Below, in pieces: positions 16,957 to 26,298 of a stretch of 64,000 bases of DNA. Below the pieces are notes generated by a model. It had not been told where the DNA came from. It did no database searches and saw only the letters and a list, made by a program, of their open reading frames with translations. This stretch comes from JACPFJ01 sp036504875 (GTDB taxonomy: Bacteria; Desulfobacterota; Desulfuromonadia; Geobacterales; Pseudopelobacteraceae): contig DASXUK010000075.1 in NCBI GenBank assembly GCA_036504875.1, positions 29,381-93,380 of the forward strand, written 5' to 3'. Both the position numbers and the translations under genes were made by a program. Numbering within the stretch: the first letter of the stretch is position 1; each line of letters opens with the position of its first letter.

Positions 16957-18288
16957 ATGGAAAATGTTACGGCGGCCCGCGCCTTGATGGGGGCCTCGCT
17001 TGGTTTTCACATCATCTATGCCACCATCGGGATCGGTCTTCCGTTCATGCTTATGCTGGCCGAATGGCTGGCGATCCGTACCGGGAATGAAACATACCAC
17101 CAACTTGCCCGACGCTGGATAAGACCGGCAGGCCTGTTGTTCGCCATCGGCGCGGTCTCGGGCACCATCCTCTCATTTGAGCTGGGGCTTCTCTGGCCGC
17201 GATTCATGGAAGTCAGCGGCGCCCTGATCGGTCTGGCCTTCACGATCGAGGGATTTGCCTTCTTTACCGAGGCGATCTTTCTGGCACTTTATATCTACGG
17301 AGAACAACGGCTGTCACGACGGATGCTCTTTTTGTGTACCATACCGCTCACCATTTCCGCCGCAGCCTCGGCGGTCTTTGTCATCAGCGCCAACGCCTGG
17401 ATGAACACCCCGACCGGTTTCCGCCCGATTAACGGCACATTTACGGATATAGATCCATTGCGAGTGCTCGCGAACCCGGCCTGGGCGCACCAGGCTGTTC
17501 ACGGGACCTTTGCGGCATATGTTGCAACCGGTTTTGCAATGGCCGGTATCTATGCCCTGGCCATGCTGCGCGGTCATATCTCCGAGGATAACAAACGTGC
17601 CTTGACACTCTCACTTGCGGTTGCCGCTTCGTGCCTGCCGCTGATGTTCATTTCGGGCGACTTTGCGGCAGGTTTTCTGGCAAAACATGAAAAACCGAAA
17701 TTGGCGGCCATGGAAGCCCTGTTTCATACCTCACGCGGAGCACCGCTGATCATCGGCGGCTGGCCTGAACCGGCCACCGAAAAAGTGCTCTACGGGATCG
17801 AACTCCCCAAGCTCCTCAGCCTGCTCGCCCACAGTGATATCAATGCCGTCGTGGAGGGTCTGGATGCTTTTCCGCCTGGAACCACACCCGATCCGCGCCT
17901 GGTCCACCCCTTTTTCGATCTCATGGTGGGGTCGTTTTTCCTGATGTCGCTAGCGGCGATCTGGTTCTGGTGGCTACGCTGGCGGCGGCGAAAGTGCCCT
18001 TGTGACAAATGGATGCTGTGGGCGATCATTATTGCTTCACCGTTCGGGATGATTGCGCTGGAAAGCGGCTGGCTGGTTACCGAATTCGGCCGCCAGCCCT
18101 GGATCATCCAGGGGTATATGCGCGTGTCGGAAGGGGTCACGCCCGGTCTCGGGATCAGTCTGGTTTTTCTGACTTTCCTGATTATTTATGTCGCGCTTAC
18201 CGCCGGGCTTTTGAAGATGTTACTATGGCCTTCGTCGGGAAAAACAGGAATCAGTGCCGGGCAGGGGGAACAGCATGTTGACCCTTGA
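16957..18288 (+). CDS. cydA: Cytochrome bd-type quinol oxidase subunit I (short Q-loop type)
   Basis: A 443-residue membrane protein starting at ATG 16957, with AAGGGG 9 bases upstream. The N-terminal LMGASLGFHIIYATIGIGLPF contains the haem-ligand His, and helices follow with the conserved GxWxxxxNxWM-like SANAWMNTPTGF motif. The quinone-binding (Q) loop GDFAAG...KLAAMEALF is short, placing it among the CIO-like or short-Q-loop bd oxidases. These reduce O2 with quinol and often tolerate cyanide. It forms an operon with cydB (14-bp overlap). In an anaerobe this would serve oxygen scavenging. Confidence 0.9.
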   Translation: MENVTAARALMGASLGFHIIYATIGIGLPFMLMLAEWLAIRTGNETYHQLARRWIRPAGLLFAIGAVSGTILSFELGLLWPRFMEVSGALIGLAFTIEGFAFFTEAIFLALYIYGEQRLSRRMLFLCTIPLTISAAASAVFVISANAWMNTPTGFRPINGTFTDIDPLRVLANPAWAHQAVHGTFAAYVATGFAMAGIYALAMLRGHISEDNKRALTLSLAVAASCLPLMFISGDFAAGFLAKHEKPKLAAMEALFHTSRGAPLIIGGWPEPATEKVLYGIELPKLLSLLAHSDINAVVEGLDAFPPGTTPDPRLVHPFFDLMVGSFFLMSLAAIWFWWLRWRRRKCPCDKWMLWAIIIASPFGMIALESGWLVTEFGRQPWIIQGYMRVSEGVTPGLGISLVFLTFLIIYVALTAGLLKMLLWPSSGKTGISAGQGEQHVDP

Positions 18289-19291
18289 AAATCTTGCGGC
18301 CGCGGTCCTTCTCCTCGGACTGATCATGTATGCCGTATTCGCCGGCGCAGACTTTGGCGGCGGCATCTGGACCGCTTTCGCCTCCGGTCCAAGGGCCCGC
18401 GAACAGCGAGAAAGCCTTTTTCACGCCATAGGACCGGTATGGGAAACCAACCATGTCTGGCTGATTTTTGTCGTGGTGGTACTATTCACAGCGTTTCCAA
18501 AGGGATTTGCCGCCATTTTCATAGCCTTGCTGGTGCCGCTGGTGATAGCCCTGATCGGCATCAACCTGCGCGGGGCGGCCTTTGCATTTAGGCATTTCGG
18601 CAGACAGACCGGAAGAGAAGTACCTCTCATCGCCAGAACCTTTGAAATATCAAGTGTTTCGACCCCATTGGCACTGGGTGTGGCTGTGACCTCAACAGCC
18701 ACCGGGAGAATTGGCTTCCAAAACGGCCTGATCGAATCGGGAATGCACTCCTGGCTGACCCCCTTTACCATGATCGGTGGAGTGACCGGCATGGCCATTT
18801 GTGCCTATCTGGCGCCGATTTACATGACGGTTCGCACTACTGGTGAATTACGGGAGGACTTCCGGCGCTATGGCATGCTGGCCGGCTTTGTTCTCGCCAT
18901 ATTGACCACTGCCGAAATTCCGGTGGCGCGCTTCGACGCACCTCTATTCGCCGAGCGTCTCCTGAGCACATGGGCCACGCTTTTTGTCGCACTGGCCGTT
19001 ACAACCGGAACTACCACCGAGGTATTACTCTGGCGACGCAAATACCGGTGGGCGCAGATATGCGCGGCGGCTACCGTTGCCCTGACGATCATCGGCTTCT
19101 GGGCCGCCATGTTCCCGGACCTGCTGATTGGCCAACTTTCTTTGTCCGCAGCGGCCGCGCCCCGCTCAGCTTTAATCGCCTTTTTTAGCGTAATTCCCTT
19201 CGGGGTTCTCATTCTTGCGCCATCGCTCCTGTTACTGTACTGGGTTTTTCGCGGCGAACCTAACCCGGACCTCCCGATTGTTAAAAGGTGA
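18275..19291 (+). CDS. cydB: Cytochrome bd-type quinol oxidase subunit II
   Basis: A 338-residue membrane protein. The start at ATG 18275 has GGGGGAAC just upstream and gives MLTLENLAAAVLLLGLIMYA, the usual CydB beginning, followed by VFAGADFGGGIW. About eight helices follow, with the conserved GPVWETNHVWLI motif. CydB is the structural partner of CydA and carries no haem. The CDS overlaps cydA by 14 bp, indicating translational coupling. No CydX-like small subunit was seen immediately downstream. Confidence 0.9.
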   Translation: MLTLENLAAAVLLLGLIMYAVFAGADFGGGIWTAFASGPRAREQRESLFHAIGPVWETNHVWLIFVVVVLFTAFPKGFAAIFIALLVPLVIALIGINLRGAAFAFRHFGRQTGREVPLIARTFEISSVSTPLALGVAVTSTATGRIGFQNGLIESGMHSWLTPFTMIGGVTGMAICAYLAPIYMTVRTTGELREDFRRYGMLAGFVLAILTTAEIPVARFDAPLFAERLLSTWATLFVALAVTTGTTTEVLLWRRKYRWAQICAAATVALTIIGFWAAMFPDLLIGQLSLSAAAAPRSALIAFFSVIPFGVLILAPSLLLLYWVFRGEPNPDLPIVKR

Positions 19292-19442
19292 CGATGATAC
19301 GGCCCTGAGGCTGATCCACACCCTGGCGCTAAACATTGATGAATCACAAGGAGGTTCTCTGAAAGTCGTTGCTTCCTGAAAAAGAACGGACGGAGGGAAG
19401 GAAGATAGATCAAGCGGTGGGAAAGAAATGTGAGGCTCTCAA

Positions 19443-20063
19443 ATGAACAGGAATCACATAACAGCAAAGAGTCTTTACCGGTTTATAGTTTTGCTGGCGG
19501 TTATCATTTCATCGGGTTGTACACAGGTCGCTCACAGAGTCGACCTGCTTTATAGCCCTTTGTCAACCTATCGCGGCGGAACCGGTAAACTCGAAATAGT
19601 TGACATCAATGCCCAGCGCACCAGCAGTACTGACCCTTCGATCCGGTGGGTTCTGGGGCAGATAAAAGATTCCGAGGGGGTGGCTGTTGCCGAAGTGATC
19701 AGCGGCATTCCCCCGTATGAGGTGATCACTGATGCTTTCAAACAAGAATTGTCGGCAGCCGGCTATCGCGTGACTTTTTCAAAGGCACTCGATAAATCAG
19801 CCGCTAAAGGCATTATCTTTACCGATATTTCGGTACAGCTTGATGAAATGCCGCTGGTCGGCAGACTTGAAACTTCCTGCGCAATCGTACTCAAACTGGA
19901 AATCTGGAAAAGCGGTGGTGTCGTAAACCGCTTGGAGTATCGCTCCAAATTTTCAGATACGGCAATCAAGGAGCGCGACCTTTTGCCTCAGACTGTTTTC
20001 CAGCAGGCGATCCGGGAGGTGATACTAAAAGCAGTTCCTGATATTATAACGCAACTTGAATAG
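19443..20063 (+). CDS. Lipoprotein of 206 residues, YajG-like
   Basis: The signal sequence ends in a lipobox, IISSGC (Cys at about residue 26). The mature part contains a GKLEIVDIN start, a PPYEVITDAFKQELSAAGYRV helix-strand unit and an IIFTDISVQLD strand. This pattern of a domain that binds or transports at the outer membrane resembles YajG and related lipoproteins, so that is my best guess. No enzyme motifs are visible. It follows cydB by 151 bp and converges with the MFS gene 27 bp downstream. Confidence 0.7.
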   Translation: MNRNHITAKSLYRFIVLLAVIISSGCTQVAHRVDLLYSPLSTYRGGTGKLEIVDINAQRTSSTDPSIRWVLGQIKDSEGVAVAEVISGIPPYEVITDAFKQELSAAGYRVTFSKALDKSAAKGIIFTDISVQLDEMPLVGRLETSCAIVLKLEIWKSGGVVNRLEYRSKFSDTAIKERDLLPQTVFQQAIREVILKAVPDIITQLE

Positions 20064-20089
20064 AATGGGCCCTGGACGAGGCTGTTCCT

Positions 20090-21265
20090 TTACGTAGTCT
20101 TGCCTTGAAGTCTGATCAGCAAGCTGAACCAGATTAGTGCAACGATTGCCAGGGCACCGGCAACCGCAAAACAGGTCGGATAGCCTATTTTTTTCAACGC
20201 CATTCCCATTATGGTGGAACCTGCCATCATGCCCAAATAAATGCAACTGTTGTACATCCCCATGGCCAGTCCCCGCTGCAGCGCAGGGACCTGTTCCGCA
20301 ATCAGCGCACCGATGGCCGTAAAAGTAAGGGCCATGCCCACTCCCAGGACAACGGCGCAGCCCACCATAGGTGAAAGATGCGTCACCTGCCCCAGTACAG
20401 CCAGAGCAGCCGCCATACATACAAGACCGGCAGCCACCATCCAACGCCGGTCAAGGCGGTCGGCCAGACTCCCGATTGGCACCCTCCCAACTACATTAGT
20501 CAAGGCCTGGGCGGCAAACACCAAACCAACCCTTGCCAAATCATGCCCCCGCGAAGCGGCAAACAGTGGCAAAAAGGTCAGGAACACTCCAAAACCGATG
20601 CAGCTACCTACGGTGGCTATCAGGCACGCCAGCAGCCTTCGGTTGCGGAGGAGTTCCAGACTGGCGGCCAGCATGACATGTATTTCGGTTTTGCGGAGGG
20701 GAGGGCCTTGGGGTAGAACCAGCAGCGCAAGCATTGCAACTACAACCAGTAAAGCGCCCGAAATAAGAAAAACCTCGCCCAAGCCGAATGCTTTTGCAAC
20801 ATAGCCCCCTGTAGCCGGTCCCAAGGTCATGGCAATGTAGACCGCTGTCGTATACCAGCCATAGGCCTGTCCCAACCGGTGGGCCGGCATTACATCGGCC
20901 ACCAGCGAAAGCATGCTGGGTGCAAAAGCGGCCAGCCCTACGCCGAACAAAACATAGGCCGCTGCCATCTGGCCCGGCAACCAACACTGGGTGACCAGTA
21001 GCGACGATAGGGCTGTAGCAAGTATCCCGGCAACGATCGGGAACTTCCGGCCGAAACGATCGGCCAGCAGTCCAGCTGGAATTGAACATAGACCGGCTGT
21101 CAGCATGAAGGCGCCGTTGATAAGTCCGACCTGTGCCGGTCCTGCACCCAGTTTGGCCGCAAATAGCGGCAAAACCGGTATGCGCAGGTAAGAGCTGAAA
21201 AAGGTAGCGAAGCCGATCAAGCAGAGCAGCAAAAAAGGGGCAAGGCTGTGAGCGCTTTTAGCCAT
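20090..21265 (-). CDS. Major facilitator superfamily transporter
   Basis: A 391-residue protein with twelve predicted helices and the MFS signature in the loop after helix 2 (GLLADRFGRKFPIVAG), repeated in the second half as GSLADRLDRRWMVAAG. The second half also has an LGVGMALTFTAIGALIAEQVP segment typical of drug:H+ antiporters of the 12-helix DHA1 family. The substrate is unknown. It starts 9 bp after the aldo/keto reductase stop, so the two are probably one operon. Confidence 0.88.
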   Translation of the reverse strand: MAKSAHSLAPFLLLCLIGFATFFSSYLRIPVLPLFAAKLGAGPAQVGLINGAFMLTAGLCSIPAGLLADRFGRKFPIVAGILATALSSLLVTQCWLPGQMAAAYVLFGVGLAAFAPSMLSLVADVMPAHRLGQAYGWYTTAVYIAMTLGPATGGYVAKAFGLGEVFLISGALLVVVAMLALLVLPQGPPLRKTEIHVMLAASLELLRNRRLLACLIATVGSCIGFGVFLTFLPLFAASRGHDLARVGLVFAAQALTNVVGRVPIGSLADRLDRRWMVAAGLVCMAAALAVLGQVTHLSPMVGCAVVLGVGMALTFTAIGALIAEQVPALQRGLAMGMYNSCIYLGMMAGSTIMGMALKKIGYPTCFAVAGALAIVALIWFSLLIRLQGKTT

Positions 21266-21274
21266 GAAAGCCGC

Positions 21275-22276
21275 TCAACGGTTGATGAATGCCATCATGG
21301 CTTCCGGATAGCGTTCGCCGGAAGCGGCTCCCTTGGGCAACACTTCGGTGATCTCGGTCATCTCGGCCTCGCTGATCACCACTGCTTCGGAAGCAATGTT
21401 TTCCTCAAGGTACTTGCGGTGTTTGGTGCCCGGAATAGGAATTATATCGTCTCCTTGGGCCAGTACCCAGGCCAGGGCCAGTTGACCGGCCATGACCCCT
21501 TTACGCTCTGCGATAGCCTTTACCCGCTCCACCAATTCCAGGTTCTTTGCAAAGTTTTCGCCTTGAAAACGGGGCGAGTTACGGCGGTAATCATCAGGAG
21601 CAAAGTCATCAGGACTTTTCAGTTGCCCGGTCAGAAAGCCCCTGCCAAGCGGGCTGTAGGCCACAAAGCCGATCCCCAGCTCCCGCAGGGCCGGCAGCAC
21701 TTCATCTTCCGGATCTCGCGTCCAGAGCGAATACTCGCTTTGCAGAGCAGTGATCGGATACACGGCCTGGGCACGACGGATGGTCTGAACACCGGCCTCG
21801 GAAAGCCCGATATAGCGGATCTTTCCGGCTGTAACCAGGTCGGACATGGCCCCCACGGTCTCTTCGATCGGCACCTCGACATCTACGCGGTGCTGGTAGT
21901 AAAGATCGATGTGATCAGTACCCAGCCTTTTTAATGAGGCATCGCAGGCTGAACGGACATACTCAGGCCGGCCGCTGATGCCGGTAATCGGTGCCCAGCC
22001 GCCGGGGGTGGGCTGGCTGCGCATGATTCCAAACTTGGTGGCCACGATCACATCATGGCGCCTGCCTTTTATCGCCCTGCCGACCAGTTCTTCATTTGTG
22101 AATGGTCCGTACATATCTGAGGTATCCAGAAAATTCACCCCCAGGTCCAGGGCACGGTGGATAGTAGCTATTGATTCGGCTTCGTCCCGCTCGCCGTAAA
22201 AGTCAGACATTCCCATGCAACCCAGACCTTGGGCCGATACCATTAACCCCTGTGTTCCCAGTTTCCTTTGCTTCAT
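21275..22276 (-). CDS. Aldo/keto reductase
   Basis: A 333-residue (beta/alpha)8 NADPH-dependent oxidoreductase. The catalytic tetrad is visible: Asp and Tyr in LDTSDMYGPFTNEE, Lys in VIVATKFG and His in YYQHRVD. The family signature GCMGMSDFYG near the N-terminus and IPGTKHRKYLEEN at the C-terminal NADP-binding region place it with the AKR11/13-like (YakC/plant AKR) group. It likely reduces aldehydes or ketones. GGAGG precedes the ATG, and the MFS transporter follows in the same operon. Confidence 0.9.
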   Translation of the reverse strand: MKQRKLGTQGLMVSAQGLGCMGMSDFYGERDEAESIATIHRALDLGVNFLDTSDMYGPFTNEELVGRAIKGRRHDVIVATKFGIMRSQPTPGGWAPITGISGRPEYVRSACDASLKRLGTDHIDLYYQHRVDVEVPIEETVGAMSDLVTAGKIRYIGLSEAGVQTIRRAQAVYPITALQSEYSLWTRDPEDEVLPALRELGIGFVAYSPLGRGFLTGQLKSPDDFAPDDYRRNSPRFQGENFAKNLELVERVKAIAERKGVMAGQLALAWVLAQGDDIIPIPGTKHRKYLEENIASEAVVISEAEMTEITEVLPKGAASGERYPEAMMAFINR

Positions 22277-22446
22277 TGCGGCCTCCTTGGTTATTTATAT
22301 AGATTTTATCATTGAATGTCGTGCACATCAGCAATACAAGAGATGACGAAACTTATCATACACAAATTTAAATTATTTTCTGTAACCTTTTATTCTCTTT
22401 TACTGTCTATATGTCAGTTGTTCATTTTTGTAAGGAGGGAAATATT

Positions 22447-22929
22447 ATGAAGCCTGTTTTCAGAAACATCGTAGCCGGCACTGCTATTTTTGCGGCAGTT
22501 GCCCTTGTACCAGCCGCCGCCCCGGCGTATATTGGTGATGATGGTCCGGCACCGGGCGGTCAGCATCTAATAAAGATGGCCAAGGAACTACATCTGTCGG
22601 CTCAGCAGAAACAGCAGATCAAGGATATCTTTGAGAAAAACAAGCCTACTGCCGAACCTCTCATGAAGCAGCTCATGACCGAGCGCCGAGCATTGCGGTC
22701 CCTGATTCAGGCCGATACAATTGATGAGGCCGCCATCCGCGCGCAAGTTGTCAAATCGGCCGCCATTCAGGCCGATCTGGCAGTACACCGCGCCCACGTT
22801 GCCCAGGAAATTCGGGGAGTATTGACCCCGGAGCAAGTAGTCAAAGCCAAGGAAATACAGGCCCAACGCGACAAAAAAATGGAAGAGCGTGGCGACCGTC
22901 CAGGAAAACGATCTAAACGGGGAAGATAA
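22447..22929 (+). CDS. Periplasmic Spy/CpxP-like protein
   Basis: A 160-residue protein starting at ATG 22447 (GGAGGG 8 bases before). A signal peptide ends near APAYIG. The mature part is helical with the LTxxQ-type motifs LSAQQKQQIKDIF and LTPEQVVKAKEIQAQRDKK, hallmarks of the Spy/CpxP fold. Such proteins are ATP-independent periplasmic chaperones or stress sensors. The next gene, an ECF sigma factor, starts 9 bp downstream, so this protein may be sensor or target of that regulatory circuit. Confidence 0.85.
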   Translation: MKPVFRNIVAGTAIFAAVALVPAAAPAYIGDDGPAPGGQHLIKMAKELHLSAQQKQQIKDIFEKNKPTAEPLMKQLMTERRALRSLIQADTIDEAAIRAQVVKSAAIQADLAVHRAHVAQEIRGVLTPEQVVKAKEIQAQRDKKMEERGDRPGKRSKRGR

Positions 22930-22938
22930 CTGCACCAC

Positions 22939-23502
22939 ATGGATGATGTAAAACTGGAATTCTCCGATGAATGCCTCATCACCGCCACTCTGGCTGGCGA
23001 TGATGAGGCATTCGCTCGTCTCATAAGCCGCCATAAAAGGCGTGTGTTCGGATTAGCTTCGCGATTTGCACGGGACAACGACGAGCTGGAGGATATCTGC
23101 CAAGAGATTTTCATCAAGGCGTACGAGAATCTTGGGAAGTTCCGTGGGGAGGCACCATTTGAGCACTGGCTCACAAAGATTTCGGTCCGTACCTGTCACG
23201 ACGCACTGCGAGGCAGACGACATGAAAAGCATAACCTGGCATGGGATGATGTATCATATGAGATAAAAGACAATGCCGAAACAGCCCGCAGCGAAGCCCG
23301 TCAGGCCCGCGAGCTGCTTAATCTGGCAATGGGCTTTCTGACACCTGATGAACGGCTGGTAATTACGTTGATGGAGTTGGAAGAAATGACGCTAAGGGAA
23401 ACAGCCGAACTGACCGGCTGGAGCGAAGCAAATGTCAAGGTGCGCGCCTATCGTGCGCGCCAGGCTCTCAAGAAGATTCTGGAGAAATATTATGCACAAT
23501 GA
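22939..23502 (+). CDS. ECF-type RNA polymerase sigma factor
   Basis: A 187-residue sigma factor with region 2 (DEAFARLISRHKRRVFGLASRF, DICQEIFIKAYENLGKF) and region 4 (LTPDERLVITLMELEEMTLRETAE, SEANVKVRAYRARQALKKIL). It sits between two Spy-like genes and overlaps the next gene, which has the layout of a membrane anti-sigma factor. Envelope stress is the most likely signal, by analogy with metal- or misfolding-responsive ECF loci. Confidence 0.93.
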   Translation: MDDVKLEFSDECLITATLAGDDEAFARLISRHKRRVFGLASRFARDNDELEDICQEIFIKAYENLGKFRGEAPFEHWLTKISVRTCHDALRGRRHEKHNLAWDDVSYEIKDNAETARSEARQARELLNLAMGFLTPDERLVITLMELEEMTLRETAELTGWSEANVKVRAYRARQALKKILEKYYAQ

Positions 23503-23797
23503 TCATGATGAAAGACTGGATGCTCTTTTTGCCAAAGCGCGCCCGGATCTGCCGGACACCTCGGGCCTGGAAACTCACTTTGAAACCAGGTTCATGGCCA
23601 GACTGGCAGAGCGCAGAGCCAAAATGGTTCCCTGGCAAATGCTGGTCTGGCGCATGCTGCCCGGCTTTGCTGTCCTTGCCGCCATCATGCTGATCTGCAG
23701 CTTAAGCCTGAACCCGACCCGATCCAGCGACCCTTTCGCAGCCATAACCAACAGCCATGATGAACAGATGGCTAAAAACTACCTGTTGGGAGAGTGA
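23492..23797 (+). CDS. Putative membrane anti-sigma factor
   Basis: A 101-residue protein whose ATG overlaps the sigma-factor stop by 11 bp. About 50 cytoplasmic residues (acidic, with LDALFAKARPDLPDTSGLETHF) are followed by one membrane helix (about residues 57-73: MLPGFAVLAAIMLICSLSL) and a short periplasmic tail. No zinc-type HxxxCxxC motif is present. Position, overlap and topology argue for an anti-sigma factor; no sequence signature proves it. Confidence 0.6.
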   Translation: MHNDHDERLDALFAKARPDLPDTSGLETHFETRFMARLAERRAKMVPWQMLVWRMLPGFAVLAAIMLICSLSLNPTRSSDPFAAITNSHDEQMAKNYLLGE

Positions 23798-23798
23798 C

Positions 23799-24182
23799 AT
23801 GAAGAACATCAAAGCCATTATCGGAATCGTGCTGATCTTCACACTGGGGGCGGCCAGCGGGGCCATCGTGACACATATGATTGAACGTGCCAAAATGGAG
23901 TCATTTATCAAGGGGGGGCCGGATACAAGGGAAGAGACCATAGTCTCGCGCCTGACAAAAAAGCTCGACCTGGACAATCAGCAGCAGGTGCAGGTCAAGA
24001 CCATCATCCACGAAAATCACCTCGCCATGCGCCAGATCAGGAAGCAGTGCCGTCCACAGATAGAAGCCATCCTTGAGCAAGGACAGGCTCGCATCAAGGC
24101 GGTCCTGAAACCGGAACAGCAGGAAAAATTCCGCGTGTTGATCGAAGAACGCAAGCAACGTCATCAGCCTGAGGGACCGTAG
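23799..24182 (+). CDS. Membrane-anchored Spy-like/heavy-metal-sensor protein
   Basis: A 127-residue protein starting at ATG 23799, 1 bp after the previous stop. One N-terminal membrane helix (IIGIVLIFTLGAASGAIV) leads to a helical periplasmic domain with KKLDLDNQQQVQVKTII and LKPEQQEKFRVLIEERKQR, which are LTxxQ-like motifs related to Spy/CpxP and the ZraP-type metal sensors. It probably works with the ECF/anti-sigma pair. Confidence 0.75.
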   Translation: MKNIKAIIGIVLIFTLGAASGAIVTHMIERAKMESFIKGGPDTREETIVSRLTKKLDLDNQQQVQVKTIIHENHLAMRQIRKQCRPQIEAILEQGQARIKAVLKPEQQEKFRVLIEERKQRHQPEGP

Positions 24183-24311
24183 TCCAAGTGGAGACAAAAA
24201 AAGTTCATCAGCACAGTTATCATTGCAAATAAATCACACGAAATCCCGGGAACATCCGAGGTTGAAGATTAATGTAATTACGTAATTTGCTACTTCAAAG
24301 AGGTACGGAAC

Positions 24312-24944
24312 ATGTCTAAAAAACCATACTGCATGGGATTGACAACCTGTCTGACATTATTCGCCATAACAATGACCATGCTCGAGGGGACCGGCGTTGC
24401 CTGGGCCTGGCGGTCACCACCTCCCAGATACTGGTCTGGACCCCGTTTCAGAGAATTGCCTCGTGACTACCGGATGGTTCGGCACGGCCGTAATTCATAC
24501 TATTTTTCCTACGGCAGATTTTACAGACGCGGGCCAACAGGGTATTATCTGGCATTACCTCCCATTGGCATGATTGTTCCCATACTGCCGTTCGGTTTCG
24601 CTTCACTTGTGATTGGCGGCCTTACTTACTATGAACTAAACGGTATCTACTACCGCCAGGTTCCCGAAGGCTATCGTGTTGTTGAATACCCGCTGGAGGC
24701 GGAAAGAAGTGTTGCTACCCCTGCCGTGGATGACGAACAGCGCGTTGTGGTGCAGAGTGAACTTTTGAACGTGAGAACCGGCCCCGGTTTGGAGCAGGAT
24801 GCTATAACGCAGGTCAATCGTGGAAAGGTCCTCAAGGTACGGGGCAATGTGCCGGGATGGTATTATGTAGAATTAGATGACGGTGAGCACGGATGGGTAA
24901 TGGAGAAATTCGTTGTGCCGTTAAAACCGGTTCCAGAGGGTTGA
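24312..24944 (+). CDS. Exported protein with DUF6515-like core and SH3 domain
   Basis: A 210-residue protein with a signal peptide (about 1-30, ending GVAWA). The middle, rich in Tyr, Arg and Pro (PPPRYWSGPRFRELPRDYRM, YYFSYGRFYRRGPTGYYL), resembles DUF6515-type envelope proteins. The C-terminal 65 residues form a bacterial SH3 domain (LLNVRTGPGLEQDAITQVNRG, GWYYVELDDGEHGWVMEKF), usually a peptidoglycan- or peptide-binding module. It lies between the ECF locus and the RND genes on the same strand; a cell-wall stress role is inferred. Confidence 0.7.
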   Translation: MSKKPYCMGLTTCLTLFAITMTMLEGTGVAWAWRSPPPRYWSGPRFRELPRDYRMVRHGRNSYYFSYGRFYRRGPTGYYLALPPIGMIVPILPFGFASLVIGGLTYYELNGIYYRQVPEGYRVVEYPLEAERSVATPAVDDEQRVVVQSELLNVRTGPGLEQDAITQVNRGKVLKVRGNVPGWYYVELDDGEHGWVMEKFVVPLKPVPEG

Positions 24945-24975
24945 GCAGCGTCAACTAAATGAAGGTGGTAAATCC

Positions 24976-26298
24976 ATGTCGCATTCTGACCAAGCAACAG
25001 TGAATGAGGAAAAACCGGTGGGTGGCCGCAGCAGGCTACCAAAATGGATTTTATGGCTAGTTTTGTTAGCTCTGGCAATCGGCGCAGCTATATACGCGTT
25101 TAATTTCTGGAAATCAGCGCCGTCTGAGAACCTCCAACCGGCAGCAAAGGGTCAGAATGGCAAAGCTGGTGCACAAATTACGCCGGTGGCGGCCGTGCCT
25201 GCCCGAAAAAGCGATGTTGGCGTCTATCTCTCCGGCCTCGGGACAGTCACGCCACTCAATACGGTCATCGTCAAAAGCCGGGTAGATGGTCAGTTGATGG
25301 AGCTCCGCTTCCGGGAAGGCCAGAATGTCGGCAAGGGCGAACTCTTGGCGGTAATCGATCCCCGCCCCTTTCAGGTACAGCTGACCCAGGCCGAAGGCCA
25401 GATGGCGCGCGACCGGGAGTTATTGAATAATGCCCGTACCGACCTTCAGCGCTACAAATTGCTTTGGCAGCAGGACTCCATACCAAAACAGCAGCTAGAT
25501 ACCCAGGAAGCACTGGTGCGGCAGTTGGAAGGTACGGTCAAGATTGACCAGGGGCAGATCGACAACGCCAGGTTGCAGTTAACCTATAGCCGTATCACCG
25601 CTCCGATCAGCGGCCGGGTCGGCTTGCGGCAGATCGATCCAGGCAACATGGTCCACGCCAGCGATGCCAATGGTCTGGTGGTGATCACCCAACTCCAGCC
25701 GGTCTCGGCGATCTTTCCCATTCCCGAAGACAATCTCCCCAAGCTGGTAGGTAGAATCAAGGCCGGTGCACGCCTTGCCGTTGATGCCTATGACCGGGAG
25801 CAGAAGCTGAAACTGGCCAGCGGGACACTTTTGACCTTGGACAACCAGATTGATCCAACCACCGGCACGGTCAAACTGAAGGCGGTCTTCCCCAACACTA
25901 AAAACGAACTGTTCCCCAACCAGTTTATCAATGCCCGTCTGCTGCTGGAAACCCAGCGCGATGCCGTGGTGGTACCGACCGCAGCCATCCAGCGCGGTGC
26001 CCAGGGCACCTTTGTCTACCTGGTCAAGGCCGACAAGTCGGTGACGATTCGATCGGTCACGGTCGGGGCCGCTCAAAACGACGATATCGCCGTGAGTGCC
26101 GGTCTTGAACCAGGCGAACTTGTGGTGGTGGATGGTGCGGAGCGTTTGCGGGAGGGGAGCAAGGTGGAGGTAAAAGAACCGGGAGGCGGAAAAGGTCCCG
26201 GCAACAGGAGTGGCGCTGGGGCAGGTCAGGCTGCTGATCAAGGCTCGTCACCAGGCAGAGGCCATGCACCAGAAGGCGCCCAAAGGCCTGCAAAATGA
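24976..26298 (+). CDS. RND efflux periplasmic adaptor (MdtA-like)
   Basis: A 440-residue membrane-fusion protein. One N-terminal helix (about 20-40, LPKWILWLVLLALAIGAAIYA) is followed by the lipoyl half-motifs, a coiled-coil hairpin (about 130-190; QMARDRELLNNARTDLQRY) and the beta-barrel and membrane-proximal domains. The signature LSGLGTVTPLNTVIVKSRVDG and the two-permease operon point to the MdtABC subtype. The C-terminal Gly/Pro-rich tail is disordered. The stop overlaps the next permease start (ATGA), so the complex is coupled at translation. Confidence 0.92.
   Translation: MSHSDQATVNEEKPVGGRSRLPKWILWLVLLALAIGAAIYAFNFWKSAPSENLQPAAKGQNGKAGAQITPVAAVPARKSDVGVYLSGLGTVTPLNTVIVKSRVDGQLMELRFREGQNVGKGELLAVIDPRPFQVQLTQAEGQMARDRELLNNARTDLQRYKLLWQQDSIPKQQLDTQEALVRQLEGTVKIDQGQIDNARLQLTYSRITAPISGRVGLRQIDPGNMVHASDANGLVVITQLQPVSAIFPIPEDNLPKLVGRIKAGARLAVDAYDREQKLKLASGTLLTLDNQIDPTTGTVKLKAVFPNTKNELFPNQFINARLLLETQRDAVVVPTAAIQRGAQGTFVYLVKADKSVTIRSVTVGAAQNDDIAVSAGLEPGELVVVDGAERLREGSKVEVKEPGGGKGPGNRSGAGAGQAADQGSSPGRGHAPEGAQRPAK

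Noticed and set aside
25579..26241. 220-residue antisense ORF opposite the RND adaptor
   Set aside because: Shadow of a well-supported gene; no motifs.
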